This document shows positions 1 through 8,455 of a stretch of 64,000 nucleotides of DNA, piece by piece; position 1 is the stretch's first letter; each line of letters opens with the position of its first letter. Source of the DNA: Thalassotalea_H sp040779345 (GTDB lineage Bacteria > Pseudomonadota > Gammaproteobacteria > Enterobacterales > Alteromonadaceae); the NCBI GenBank assembly GCA_040779345.1, contig JBFONU010000013.1, positions 1 to 64,000 on the forward strand. The letters run 5' to 3'. A model generated the notes under the pieces. The model saw only the letters and a program-made list of their open reading frames with translations, searched no databases and was not told the origin of the DNA. The position numbers were made by a program, and so were the translations under genes.

Positions 1-7
1 TAACTAA

Positions 8-20
8 TTGTTAAAGAACG
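8..20 (-). promoter_or_regulatory. rrn boxA antitermination element
   Basis: The minus strand reads CGTTCTTTAACAA, close to the E. coli rrn boxA TGCTCTTTAACAA bound by NusB/NusE. It lies about 90 nt downstream of a strong promoter. The 16S rRNA gene should start just left of base 1. The rest of the first 559 bases (about 300-559) holds only the upstream region of the next gene; the short ORFs there look spurious. Confidence 0.7.
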
Positions 21-50
21 ATACTTTGACTCTTATTAGAGAAGGTACCT

Positions 51-75
51 GTTAAACATCTCATTCGTGTTTAAC
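51..75 (-). promoter_or_regulatory. boxB-like hairpin in rrn leader
   Basis: GTTAAACA (51-58) and TGTTTAAC (68-75) form a perfect 8-bp inverted repeat with a 9-nt loop. It sits between the rrn promoter and boxA in the leftward transcript, the position of boxB in E. coli rRNA leaders. Confidence 0.5.
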
Positions 76-110
76 GTTTCGCTGCAGGCCTTGCCCGAAG
101 CGAGATGCGC

Positions 111-138
111 ATTCTACGCACCTGAGTTTTAATGTCAA
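111..138 (-). promoter_or_regulatory. rRNA operon promoter (P2-like), leftward
   Basis: On the minus strand there is a perfect -35 TTGACA (133-138), a 16-bp spacer and a -10 TAGAAT (111-116), followed by the GC-rich discriminator GCGCATC. The bases upstream of the -35 (about 139-190) are strongly A/T-rich with A-tracts, like an UP element. With the boxA and hairpin downstream, this fits a strong rRNA promoter whose operon leaves the window on the left. Confidence 0.75.
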
Positions 139-269
139 CATTTTATTTAAAGTTTTTTCTATTTATTTCGAAAAAGTTTTTAAACGTTATGTGCTAGGTT
201 TTGTTATCAAACTTGCTAACTAAACCGTGTAAAACTCGCTTCTCAGGTCTCCCTGAAGAAGTGGAGCGC

Positions 270-297
270 ATTTTAGGGATTTTTGACAAACGATCAA
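270..297 (-). promoter_or_regulatory. Upstream (P1-like) rRNA operon promoter, leftward
   Basis: Read on the minus strand there is a -35 element TTGATC (292-297), a 16-bp spacer and a -10 element TAAAAT (270-275), followed directly by a GC-rich discriminator GCGCTCC. That discriminator is typical of stringently controlled rRNA promoters. It lies about 160 bp upstream of a better promoter and of a boxA motif, as in tandem P1/P2 rrn promoters. The -35 match is only partial, so this is less certain than the downstream promoter. Confidence 0.45.
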
Positions 298-559
298 GCA
301 CTATTTTCAATTTTTTATCTGTTCGATTAAAAATACGTCAATTATTTGTTGAAAGGGTATTTTATCTTCAATATACGTTGTTATTTTGTCAACTAAACCA
401 AAAAGCATTGCGTTAACCTGACATTCGAATCGTTTTCTAACAGAGATTACGCTCAACATAACTGAATAAAAATTACACTTATTGTTGCACATTGTTCAAA
501 GCTGGGTAACATGTAGTTGCAATTTTGTGATTTTTTAAAATAATAATTAGGTAGTTAGT

Positions 560-1006
560 ATGAATTCTCCGAGTATTAAAAACGTTTTAATAGCAATCGT
601 ATTTGCTGTTATTGCATACTTTGTTGCTATTTCAATAGCCGTAACAGCAACCGTTGTTGCTATCGTTGTATTTGTTGCTGCATTTATTTCGCCGCTTATT
701 GGTAGTCAAAACCAATATGATGAGGAAGATGATGGCGAAGTAAGTACATTATATGTAGGTAACTTACCCTACAGGGCAAATGAAGGTGCAGTTAGAGCAT
801 TATTTTCTGAACATGGTAATGTGCATTCAGTTAGATTAATGAAAGATAAGCACACAGGTAAAAGGCGTGGCTTTGGATTTGTTGAAATGTCAGCATCAGA
901 TGCTAATAATGCAGTAGAGCAACTCAATGATTCTGAATTTCAACAGCGTACATTGAAAGTGCGTGAAGCTAAAGAAAGACCTGAAAAAACTGATATCAAT
1001 GAATAA
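560..1006 (+). CDS. Membrane-anchored RRM-family RNA-binding protein
   Basis: The protein has 148 residues. Residues 7-48 are almost entirely hydrophobic and fit two short membrane helices or a hairpin. An acidic linker (residues 53-60) follows, and then one RNA recognition motif at about 63-140. RNP2 is LYVGNL (64-69) and RNP1 is KRRGFGFVEM (101-110), both intact. The C-terminal tail is short and charged. Bacterial single-RRM proteins bind RNA and many are cold-induced; the membrane anchor implies action at the inner membrane. The gene is monocistronic, with its own terminator, and its upstream region abuts an rRNA promoter region facing the other way. The domain call is firm; the target RNA is unknown. 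Confidence 0.88.
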   Translation: MNSPSIKNVLIAIVFAVIAYFVAISIAVTATVVAIVVFVAAFISPLIGSQNQYDEEDDGEVSTLYVGNLPYRANEGAVRALFSEHGNVHSVRLMKDKHTGKRRGFGFVEMSASDANNAVEQLNDSEFQQRTLKVREAKERPEKTDINE

Positions 1007-1041
1007 CCTCTATACATAGAGCAAATCATGTCTCATTTTTT

Positions 1042-1070
1042 AAAAGCCGCGTTATTTAGCGGCTTTTTTA
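1042..1070 (+). terminator. Rho-independent terminator of the RRM gene
   Basis: GCCGC (1046-1050) and GCGGC (1059-1063) pair around an 8-nt loop, with A/T pairs extending the stem. A run of T (1064-1069) follows. It lies 36 bp after the stop codon. Confidence 0.85.
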
Positions 1071-1237
1071 ATTGTTCAACTTTAGCCTTGATTATAAAGG
1101 GCATTCTATCAATTAGTTTGCGCTCAGGGTAAGCAATAGATTCTCTTGCTATATTTATACTAGACAAATTTTTGTTGGGCGCTACACTCTGCGCTCTTCA
1201 ATTAATAGTACTTATAATTTATATAAAAGGTTAATTC

Positions 1238-2338
1238 ATGTTCAGTCATATAGATCCCAACTTCTACAATGAGCAATTGAAAAATAAACAAGAAGATATG
1301 ACGAATTTGTTTAGTGAATTTACTGCGCCTCAATTTGAAGTGTTCTGCTCTGAGCCGATAAACTATCGCCAAAGAGCCGAGTTTAGGTTATGGCATGAAG
1401 GTGATGATTTGTATTACATCATGTTTGACCAAGCGACAAAAAAGAAGTTTAAAGTTGAATACTTTCCTGTTGCATGTGATTTGATTAATCAATTAATGTC
1501 GGCTTTATTAGAAAGTATTAGGGATAAACAACTACTGAGAGAGCGCCTTTTTCAAGTTGATTTTCTGGCGACGTTAAGTGGTGAAGCGGTGATAAGTTTA
1601 CTTTACCATAAACAATTATCTGAAGAGTGGCACCAACAAGCACTTTGGCTAAAGGAACAATTAAGTACAGTATGTCCCATTAATATTATTGGTCGAGCTA
1701 AAAAGCAAAAGTTAGTGCTAGAGCATGATTTTGTCATTGAAAAACTCAATGTCTCTGGGAAAGAGTTAACCTATCAACAAGTCGAAAACAGCTTTACACA
1801 GCCTAATGCAAAAGTGAATGAAAAAATGTTGGCCTGGGCACAGCAAGCTACTGTTGGTAAAGGTGGAGATTTAGTTGAGTTATATTGTGGAAACGGTAAT
1901 TTTAGTATTGCTTTAGCACAAAATTTCAAGCGGGTAATTGGTACTGAAATATCTAAAACCTCGGTCAAGTCTGCACAAGTTAACATTGCACTTAACCATA
2001 TTGAAAACATTGATATTATCCGCATGTCGAGTGAAGAGTTTAGCCAAGCAATGAATGGTGAAAGAACCTTTCGTCGTTTAGAGGGCTTTGATTTAACGAG
2101 CTATAATTATGATACGGTATTAGTTGACCCACCTCGAGCAGGGTTAGATCCCGACAGTATTGAGCTCGTCAGCCGATTTGATGATGTTATTTATATCTCA
2201 TGTAACCCAGATACACTGAAAAGTAACTTGCAAGTGTTGGTAAAAACACATGATATTAAAAAAATGGCGTTATTTGATCAATTTCCCTATACCCATCACA
2301 TTGAAACAGGCGTGATATTATCAAAACGAAAAGTATAA
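1238..2338 (+). CDS. trmA: tRNA (uracil-5-)-methyltransferase TrmA
   Basis: TrmA uses SAM to make 5-methyluridine at position 54 (T-loop) of tRNAs. The 366-residue length equals that of the E. coli protein, and the two can be aligned end to end by eye. The SAM-binding motif ELYCGNGNFSIALA, the conserved VENSFTQPN segment, the DPPRAGLD motif and the catalytic-cysteine motif YISCNPDTL near residue 324 are all present. So is the DQFPYTHHIE segment with the C-terminal glutamate used as general base. The start ATG has an AAAGG ribosome site 7 bases upstream. It neighbours fabR, as in E. coli (trmA-yijD-fabR-sthA). Confidence 0.97.
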   Translation: MFSHIDPNFYNEQLKNKQEDMTNLFSEFTAPQFEVFCSEPINYRQRAEFRLWHEGDDLYYIMFDQATKKKFKVEYFPVACDLINQLMSALLESIRDKQLLRERLFQVDFLATLSGEAVISLLYHKQLSEEWHQQALWLKEQLSTVCPINIIGRAKKQKLVLEHDFVIEKLNVSGKELTYQQVENSFTQPNAKVNEKMLAWAQQATVGKGGDLVELYCGNGNFSIALAQNFKRVIGTEISKTSVKSAQVNIALNHIENIDIIRMSSEEFSQAMNGERTFRRLEGFDLTSYNYDTVLVDPPRAGLDPDSIELVSRFDDVIYISCNPDTLKSNLQVLVKTHDIKKMALFDQFPYTHHIETGVILSKRKV

Positions 2339-2354
2339 GGCTTAATAAGTCTTA

Positions 2355-2978
2355 CTAAGGCTTATTGGCTTCTTTTCTTTGTCCTAACTCCATCGCACCT
2401 CGAGCAATAAAACGTAATTGTTGAATTGTTCGATATGCAAGTTGCTCCAGATCTTTTTTGTCCGCATCAAGTGCATCAGAACCAGCGCTAAAGACAATAG
2501 TTACTGCTGCATTCGCTTGTAAATACGCGACTTCAGCATCTAATTTATTTGCTTGTTGTAAATAATCACACAACTCTAACGTAAAATAACTGATCTCTCG
2601 ATTAACTGCAGCACGAAAGGCAGGTGACGTTCCTGAACGCTCACGTAATAATAAGCGAAAGATATTGCCGTTACTCTCAATAAACTCCATAAAAATACGC
2701 ACTGATATTTGAATAACTGAGCCACCTTTTTCAATGCGCTGCCTTGCCTGTCTCATGAGTTGACGCAGCGTTAAACCAGCTTCATCTACTAACGTTAGGC
2801 CTAATTCATCCATATCAGAAAAATGACGATAAAATGAAGTGGGTGCAAGACCGGCTTCTTTCGCGACCTCTCTTAAGCTTAAACTTGAAAAACTTCGATC
2901 AGCACTTAATTGCCCTAAAGCAGCATCAATTAACTGACGACGTGTTTTTTCTTTTTGTTGTGCGCGAATTCCACTCAT
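2355..2978 (-). CDS. fabR: FabR, TetR-family repressor of unsaturated fatty acid synthesis
   Basis: This 207-residue TetR-type regulator has its helix-turn-helix at about residues 28-50 (LREVAKEAGLAPTSFYRHF). FabR senses the ratio of unsaturated to saturated acyl thioesters and represses unsaturated fatty acid genes (fabA, fabB in E. coli). Here it is divergent from a fatty acid desaturase, and a near-consensus FabR operator lies between them, so the desaturase is the likely local target. It is convergent with trmA and separated from it by only 16 bp. The ATG start has AGGA 8 bases upstream. Confidence 0.93.
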   Translation of the reverse strand: MSGIRAQQKEKTRRQLIDAALGQLSADRSFSSLSLREVAKEAGLAPTSFYRHFSDMDELGLTLVDEAGLTLRQLMRQARQRIEKGGSVIQISVRIFMEFIESNGNIFRLLLRERSGTSPAFRAAVNREISYFTLELCDYLQQANKLDAEVAYLQANAAVTIVFSAGSDALDADKKDLEQLAYRTIQQLRFIARGAMELGQRKEANKP

Positions 2979-3094
2979 TCACTCTATCCTGACAACCCTT
3001 TAGTTCAACATTATGATACTGAAATTAAAGCTTATTACTAGTGATTAAAAAGTAAATGGGCTTAATAGGGAATAAAAAACATCGAAATAAACAC

Positions 3095-3122
3095 TTGACT
3101 CATCTGGTATGACAACTAAAAT
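3095..3122 (+). promoter_or_regulatory. Desaturase promoter
   Basis: A -35 TTGACT (3095-3100) and a -10 TAAAAT (3117-3122) are separated by 16 bp. The -10 directly abuts the FabR-like palindrome, so bound repressor would block transcription. The ATG is about 50 bp downstream. Confidence 0.6.
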
Positions 3123-3140
3123 AGCGTACACGTGTACACT
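3123..3140 (+). promoter_or_regulatory. FabR operator upstream of desaturase
   Basis: AGCGTACACGTGTACACT contains the palindrome GTACACGTGTAC and closely matches the E. coli fabA/fabB FabR site (core AGCGTACACGTGT). It lies immediately downstream of the -10 of the desaturase gene in the fabR-desaturase divergent region, so it could control both genes. Confidence 0.75.
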
Positions 3141-3173
3141 GAAATTATTTATTAAATTTTTACTCGGAAAATT

Positions 3174-4292
3174 ATGAAGAAACCCAAACTAATTTGGCTT
3201 AACATCACTGTTTTTGTCGTGACCTTTTTATTTGCCGCAATTGCTGTCCCTTATCGCGCAATCACCCATGGGTTTGATAGTGCTGAAATTATAATGGCAA
3301 TTGGTTGCTTTATTTATTGTGGCATGTCGATAACTGCCGGTTACCATAGGTTATGGTCCCATAAAACCTATCAAGCACACTGGTCACTCCGTATTATATA
3401 CGCTTTGGGTGGGGCTTTTGCATTACAAAATAGTATTCTACATTGGTCATCGGATCATCGAGTTCATCATAAGCATGTCGATAATAATGATATTGATCCA
3501 TACTCTGCAAAAATGGGGTTTTGGTACTCGCATATCGGTTGGATGCTTAGAGAATATCAAGCTCACCGATACACTAATTATGAAAATGTCCGTGACCTGC
3601 AAAAAGACCCCATTGTTATTTGGCAGCATAAACACTATTTATTATTAACTATAGGGTTAAATTTTGGCATCCCCTTGGCTTTTGGTTTATGGCATGGTGA
3701 TGTGATCAGTAGTTTATTATTGGTCGGTTTTTTACGATTAGTATTAAGTCATCACACCACATTTTTTATTAACTCACTCGCCCATATTTGGGGTAAACAA
3801 ACTTACACCGAAAAAAATACCGCTAGAGATAACGGCATATTAGCCTTTCTGACTTTTGGTGAGGGATATCATAATTTTCATCACATTTTTGAAAATGATT
3901 ATCGTAATGGTATTCGTTGGTGGCAGTTTGATCCGACAAAATGGTTAATTAAAGGCTGTAATTATATAGGGTTGACTTATAAGTTACGTAAAAGCCCAGA
4001 AGATAAAATTGAAAAAGCCCGTTTGACCATGATCTTAAAAAGTAATCAGAAAAAACTCAAAGCTCATCCTGACGCTGAACAAATGCTTGAACGCTTACAA
4101 CATGAATACGATGCGTTAATTACCAAAATTAATGCCTTTTATGACGTTAAAAAAACACTTATCGCTAAGAAACGCGACAAATTAATTGCCGATGTTGAGT
4201 GTTCAGATCTCATGGCGCAATATAAAGAACTTAAACATCGTTTAAGCGAGCAGCAAAAAAGCTGGCAATTCTTTATCGAAAAACTCGCTTAA
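3174..4292 (+). CDS. Acyl-CoA/acyl-lipid delta-9-type fatty acid desaturase
   Basis: This is a membrane di-iron desaturase of 372 residues. The three histidine boxes are intact: HRLWSH (58-63), HRVHHKH (95-101) and HNFHH (233-237). Four hydrophobic segments fit the family topology. Such enzymes introduce a cis double bond into saturated acyl chains, aerobically and often in response to cold. The C-terminal 100 residues are charged, probably coiled-coil, and longer than in a minimal desaturase. The FabR operator just upstream puts it in the unsaturated fatty acid regulon. Exact substrate (acyl-CoA or phospholipid) and regiospecificity cannot be read from sequence. Confidence 0.9.
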   Translation: MKKPKLIWLNITVFVVTFLFAAIAVPYRAITHGFDSAEIIMAIGCFIYCGMSITAGYHRLWSHKTYQAHWSLRIIYALGGAFALQNSILHWSSDHRVHHKHVDNNDIDPYSAKMGFWYSHIGWMLREYQAHRYTNYENVRDLQKDPIVIWQHKHYLLLTIGLNFGIPLAFGLWHGDVISSLLLVGFLRLVLSHHTTFFINSLAHIWGKQTYTEKNTARDNGILAFLTFGEGYHNFHHIFENDYRNGIRWWQFDPTKWLIKGCNYIGLTYKLRKSPEDKIEKARLTMILKSNQKKLKAHPDAEQMLERLQHEYDALITKINAFYDVKKTLIAKKRDKLIADVECSDLMAQYKELKHRLSEQQKSWQFFIEKLA

Positions 4293-4366
4293 AAAACAAT
4301 TTATTAGTTACCTAAATCTCAATTCCTGCTAAAATTTTTAAATCTGTAGGAATTGAGGTTATCTCC

Positions 4367-5803
4367 TTGACTAAGCAAACATCTTCATCAAAGCAAAACA
4401 CAAAAAAACAATCATACGATTTTGACGCCATTATTATAGGTTCAGGCCCTGGCGGCGAAGGTACATCAATGGAGCTTTCTAAAAAAGACAAAAAAGTTGC
4501 CATTGTCGAAAGGTATAAAGATGTGGGCGGTGGTTGCACGCATTGGGGCACAATCCCTTCAAAAGCATTACGTCAAAGTGTGAGTCGTTTAATTGAGTAC
4601 AATTCAAATCCATTGTTTCGTCAACATGAAAAAGCCAAGCATCTAACTTTTCCTGACATATTAAAACACGCCTCTGCTGTGATCAGAAAACAAGTGCAAT
4701 TACGTAGTGGGTTTTATGATAGAAACCGAGTAGAACATATTGTTGGTGAAGCTTCATTCATTGATAAAAACACCTTACAGATTATTAAAAATGATGGCTC
4801 TATTGAGCAAGTTACCGCGGAGCAAATAGTTATTGCGACAGGTTCTCATCCTTATCGACCTGACGATATTAACTTTAATCATTCGCGCGTTTATGACTCT
4901 GATACCATTTTGTCTTTAAAACATGATCCGCGTTCAATTATTATTTATGGTGCTGGTGTTATCGGCAGTGAATATGCGTCAATTTTTAGAGGGCTAGGTG
5001 TCAAAGTTGACTTAATTAACACCCGTGATCGATTACTGTCATTTTTAGATGATGAAATGTCTGACTCATTAAGTTACCACTTATGGAATAATGGTGTGGT
5101 GATCCGTCATGGAGAACAGATAGAACGTGTTGAAGCAACGAACGACTCGGTTGTTGTTCATTTAGAGTCAGGCAAAAAAATGCGCGCTGACTGTCTATTA
5201 TTTGCTAATGGTCGAACGGGCAACACTGCAGATTTAAAAGTAGAAAATGCCGGATTAACCGCAGATGGGCGTGGACAACTTAAAGTAAACGACCAATATC
5301 AAACGGATGTTGGAAACATTTACGCAGTGGGTGATGTAATAGGTTATCCTAGTTTAGCCAGTGCTGCATATGATCAAGGTCGCTTAGCGGCATCAGCAAT
5401 GATTGATCACCAAAGCACAGCAAAACTAATCGAAGACATTCCCACGGGAATTTATACTATTCCAGAAATTAGCTCGGTAGGAAAAACCGAACAAGAACTT
5501 ACCGAAGCAAAAATTCCTTATGAAGTCGGTCGCTCTCAATTTAAGCACCTTGCTCGTGCACAAATATCTAATAGTTTAGTCGGATCATTAAAGATTCTTT
5601 TTCATCGTGAAACAAAAGAAATACTAGGCATACATTGTTTTGGTGAAAATGCTGCTGAAATTATTCACATTGGACAAGCTATCATGCAACAAAAAGACGG
5701 CGGTAATACCATTGAGTATTTTGTTAATACAACGTTCAATTACCCAACCATGGCAGAAGCTTTTAGAGTTGCCGCTTTAAATGGATTAAATCGCTTGTTT
5801 TAA
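4367..5803 (+). CDS. sthA: Soluble pyridine nucleotide transhydrogenase SthA
   Basis: SthA is a cytosolic FAD flavoprotein that moves reducing equivalents between NADPH and NAD+. It has 478 residues, with a Lys/Ser-rich N-terminal extension of about 14 residues relative to E. coli. The FAD motif GSGPGG is at 25-30. The GGGCTHWGTIPSKAL segment keeps only one cysteine (C57) of the disulfide pair of related oxidoreductases, which is the hallmark of SthA. The NAD-binding motif is GAGVIGSEYA. The start is TTG at 4367 with GAGG 8 bases upstream; the next ATG would remove the FAD loop. The fabR-sthA neighbourhood is conserved with E. coli, apart from the inserted desaturase. Confidence 0.96.
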   Translation: MTKQTSSSKQNTKKQSYDFDAIIIGSGPGGEGTSMELSKKDKKVAIVERYKDVGGGCTHWGTIPSKALRQSVSRLIEYNSNPLFRQHEKAKHLTFPDILKHASAVIRKQVQLRSGFYDRNRVEHIVGEASFIDKNTLQIIKNDGSIEQVTAEQIVIATGSHPYRPDDINFNHSRVYDSDTILSLKHDPRSIIIYGAGVIGSEYASIFRGLGVKVDLINTRDRLLSFLDDEMSDSLSYHLWNNGVVIRHGEQIERVEATNDSVVVHLESGKKMRADCLLFANGRTGNTADLKVENAGLTADGRGQLKVNDQYQTDVGNIYAVGDVIGYPSLASAAYDQGRLAASAMIDHQSTAKLIEDIPTGIYTIPEISSVGKTEQELTEAKIPYEVGRSQFKHLARAQISNSLVGSLKILFHRETKEILGIHCFGENAAEIIHIGQAIMQQKDGGNTIEYFVNTTFNYPTMAEAFRVAALNGLNRLF

Positions 5804-5839
5804 CTTTTAAAAAATATCATTAATACGACAAGGAAACTC

Positions 5840-6364
5840 ATGAAACTTATAGCTCTTTTATTTATCGCTTTTATGAGTTTTCTGCTCACCAGTTGGCAGG
5901 CATTCGCCAATCTCCCTAACGGGGAAGTTCAATTTACCCTTTATTTAGTCAGACATGCAGAAAAATTATCGGATCAAAAAAATCCGTCATTAACCGCTTG
6001 TGGGATCAAGCGTGCTGAACAATTAGCTGTCATGCTTGAGCAAGCGAATATAAAGCAAATATACAGCACAAATTACCTTAGAACACAGCAAACAGCTGCT
6101 CCCTTAGCACGTCAGCTCCATCTACCGGTAAGTGACTACTCCCCTAGAGACTTGAAGCTATTTGCTGAAAAAATTATAAAAACAAAACAAAACGCGCTTA
6201 TTGTAGGTCATAGCAATACTACGCCTCAATTGGCTGCATTGATTACAGGAAAAAACGTTAAAAGTATCACAGAAAAAGAATACCAAATGCTCTATCAAAT
6301 ACACTTTAGTCATGAAAACGTGCAGCTAACACGGTTAAAACAACCATTAGTTTGCCAAAAATAG
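5840..6364 (+). CDS. Exported histidine phosphatase family protein
   Basis: The protein has 174 residues and an N-terminal signal peptide (about 1-23, ending around WQAFA). The phosphatase motif LVRHAEK holds the phospho-accepting histidine, and the second catalytic histidine is in VGHSNTTP. The RT pair in the YLRTQQTA segment is typical of the phosphoglycerate mutase/SixA superfamily. Export argues for a periplasmic phosphatase and not a glycolytic mutase. It lies 36 bp after sthA with a good AAGGAA ribosome site, so it may be cotranscribed. Substrate unknown. Confidence 0.82.
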   Translation: MKLIALLFIAFMSFLLTSWQAFANLPNGEVQFTLYLVRHAEKLSDQKNPSLTACGIKRAEQLAVMLEQANIKQIYSTNYLRTQQTAAPLARQLHLPVSDYSPRDLKLFAEKIIKTKQNALIVGHSNTTPQLAALITGKNVKSITEKEYQMLYQIHFSHENVQLTRLKQPLVCQK

Positions 6365-6371
6365 CATCGAT

Positions 6372-6776
6372 TTATAAACTGTCTTCAAGCTGATTTTTAC
6401 CCGCTTTGATCAGCTTAATTTCGCTGATTTCATAGGGTGTTCCCCATTGCTGAGTTGTCATCATGCCCTTTTTCAGTTGGCCTTTAATATTCACTAATGC
6501 ACCGTCTTGCTGAAATTCTTTCGCTAAATTCATTGGCAAGTATTTCTGCCCTTGCTCTGTGATCAAACCATAAAAACCGCCTTCTATATTAAAATATTTT
6601 ACGGTGGCTTGTTGCCACTTAACGGCTGCTTTCATTTCAACACGTTTCATTTGATCGGCCTGTTGATAACTTTTTGACTGCTCGGTTGTATCATTAGAGC
6701 TCTCTTGGTTTGTTTGAATACAGCCACTAAAGCTTGCACTCAACAAGGCGATTAACATCATTTTTTTACCGTTCAT
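6372..6776 (-). CDS. Small lipoprotein of unknown function
   Basis: The protein has 134 residues. A lipoprotein signal ends in the lipobox FSGC (Cys19). A Ser/Gln-rich linker precedes a small beta-rich domain at about 50-130. The segment around FNIEGGFYGLITEQGQKYLPMNL resembles an OB-fold-type domain of small exported proteins, but I cannot assign a family. It is convergent with the histidine phosphatase (7-bp gap). The start has AAAGG just upstream. Confidence 0.7.
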   Translation of the reverse strand: MNGKKMMLIALLSASFSGCIQTNQESSNDTTEQSKSYQQADQMKRVEMKAAVKWQQATVKYFNIEGGFYGLITEQGQKYLPMNLAKEFQQDGALVNIKGQLKKGMMTTQQWGTPYEISEIKLIKAGKNQLEDSL

Positions 6777-6849
6777 AAAAACCTTTCAATAATAATCATT
6801 AGGTAGCCAACTATGTGTTAAGTTTACACAATTTTACCGTGAGCAGGCA

Positions 6850-6874
6850 TAAAAAAAGGAGCTTAACGCTCCTT
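6850..6874 (-). terminator. hemE terminator
   Basis: AAGGAGC (6856-6862) and GCTCCTT (6868-6874) form a 7-bp stem with a 5-nt loop. On the minus strand a T tract follows (the A run at 6851-6857). It lies 22 bp after the hemE stop. Confidence 0.8.
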
Positions 6875-6895
6875 AATGTTGCTATTCACCTACTG

Positions 6896-7963
6896 CTATT
6901 TATGATATTGCTTACTTTGATCATGAACGGCTTTAATAAAATGTCCTGCATGTTCAGGGTTAACATCAGGATGAATGCCGTGTCCTAAATTAAATACATG
7001 GCCAGTTCCACCTTCACCAAAACCTTTTAAGATAGTACCAACTTCTTGTTCAATACGCTCTTTCGGGGCATATAACATTGATGGGTCCATATTGCCCTGC
7101 AAAGCAACTTTATCACCAACACGTGCTTTAGCATTTTCAATATCAATGGTCCAATCTAAACCAACACCGTCACAACCTGTTGCAGCGATACTTTCTAACC
7201 ACATACCACCATTTTTAGTAAATAGTGTTACAGGCACTTTACGGCCATCATTCTCACGGGTTAACCCGTCAACAATTTTAGCCATATATTGTAATGAAAA
7301 ATCTTTATAATCACGAGGCGATAGTACACCGCCCCATGTATCAAATACCATAACGGATTGAGCACCCGCAGCGATTTGCGCATTAAGGTATGAGATCACC
7401 GAATCGGCTAATTTATCTAATAGCAAATGTAAGGTTTGCGGCTCTGCGTACATCATTTTTTTGATTTTAGTGAATGCTTTTGAGCTGCCACCCTCAACCA
7501 TGTAAGTTGCTAATGTCCACGGACTTCCTGAAAAGCCAATCAAAGGCACTTGGCCATTTAATGCTTTACGAATAGAGCGCACAGCATTCATTACATATTG
7601 TAATTCACCTTCTGGATCTGGATGACCAATTTTATCAACATCCGCTTTACACGTAATAGGACGCTCAAATTTCGGTCCTTCACCTGTTTCAAAATACAAG
7701 CCTAAGCCCATCGCATCAGGAATAGTTAAAATATCACTAAATAAAATTGCCGCATCTAATGGAAAACGTCGTAACGGCTGAATAGTAACTTCAGTCGCAA
7801 GCTCAGTATTTCGACACAATGCCATAAAATCGCCAGCATCTTTACGTACTTCTTTATATTCAGGTAAATAACGCCCTGCTTGTCTCATCATCCATACAGG
7901 AGTGTAATCTACAGGTTGACGCAATAAAGCGCGTAAGTAAGTGTCGTTTTTTAATTCAGTCAT
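6896..7963 (-). CDS. hemE: Uroporphyrinogen decarboxylase HemE
   Basis: HemE decarboxylates the four acetate side chains of uroporphyrinogen III to give coproporphyrinogen III, a step in heme synthesis in the cytoplasm. The 355-residue length is normal (E. coli 354). The N-terminal signature LLRQPVDYTPVWMMRQAGRY carries the substrate-contacting arginines, and the catalytic aspartate region AAILFSDILTIPDAMGL is intact. The C-terminal NLGHGIHPDVNPEH is also conserved. The start matches the usual MTELKND N-terminus. The gene has its own terminator and looks monocistronic. Confidence 0.97.
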   Translation of the reverse strand: MTELKNDTYLRALLRQPVDYTPVWMMRQAGRYLPEYKEVRKDAGDFMALCRNTELATEVTIQPLRRFPLDAAILFSDILTIPDAMGLGLYFETGEGPKFERPITCKADVDKIGHPDPEGELQYVMNAVRSIRKALNGQVPLIGFSGSPWTLATYMVEGGSSKAFTKIKKMMYAEPQTLHLLLDKLADSVISYLNAQIAAGAQSVMVFDTWGGVLSPRDYKDFSLQYMAKIVDGLTRENDGRKVPVTLFTKNGGMWLESIAATGCDGVGLDWTIDIENAKARVGDKVALQGNMDPSMLYAPKERIEQEVGTILKGFGEGGTGHVFNLGHGIHPDVNPEHAGHFIKAVHDQSKQYHK

Positions 7964-8294
7964 GAACGGATCCCATTAAATCAAGTGCGCGCATTCTACC
8001 ACTGAGATCTTTTTTGATCTATGTTCTAAATCAAAACATCTTTATTTTTGAATGAAGCATTATAAAATGAGCCAATAACTTCTTTACCAATCATGAACTT
8101 AGTTTTAACATTTATATAACGTTTAATTTTTAACCAGAAATACGACGAAACTCGTGGTATAAATGCTCTAATAAAGTTGTTGCAAGCGTAAAATCCGTTT
8201 GCTATAAATTGTCCCGCGCTAACGGAAACCAATAATAATAAAAAAATAAAACTAATAAGAAGCTAGTTCAACTAGACCATACAGCGAGCATTTC

Positions 8295-8320
8295 AAGCCT
8301 TACTTTTGTAAGGCTTTTTT
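8295..8320 (+). terminator. Orphan rho-independent terminator
   Basis: AAGCCTTAC (8295-8303), loop TTTT and GTAAGGCTT (8308-8316) make a perfect 9-bp stem that runs into a T tract (to 8320). There is no plus-strand gene within 2 kb upstream, so it marks an unannotated transcript or a relic. Confidence 0.65.
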
Positions 8321-8455
8321 ATTGCCTAAAATAATGTATTAACATTTACGGACGTTAGCGAATAATAGCTACAACTAGGGATGCAGGACTTCAATAATTA
8401 TTCAAGACTAACCGAAATTGGCCTAAATATACGTTCAAAGTATCCCCCGCGCATT

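Noticed and set aside
201..492. Two overlapping short ORFs on opposite strands in the first 500 bp
   Set aside because: They lie in the rRNA promoter region, lack ribosome sites and have no recognisable domains.
8026..8232. 68-codon minus-strand ORF upstream of hemE
   Set aside because: No clear ribosome site, no domain and an AT-rich random-like composition. I describe the region as intergenic instead.
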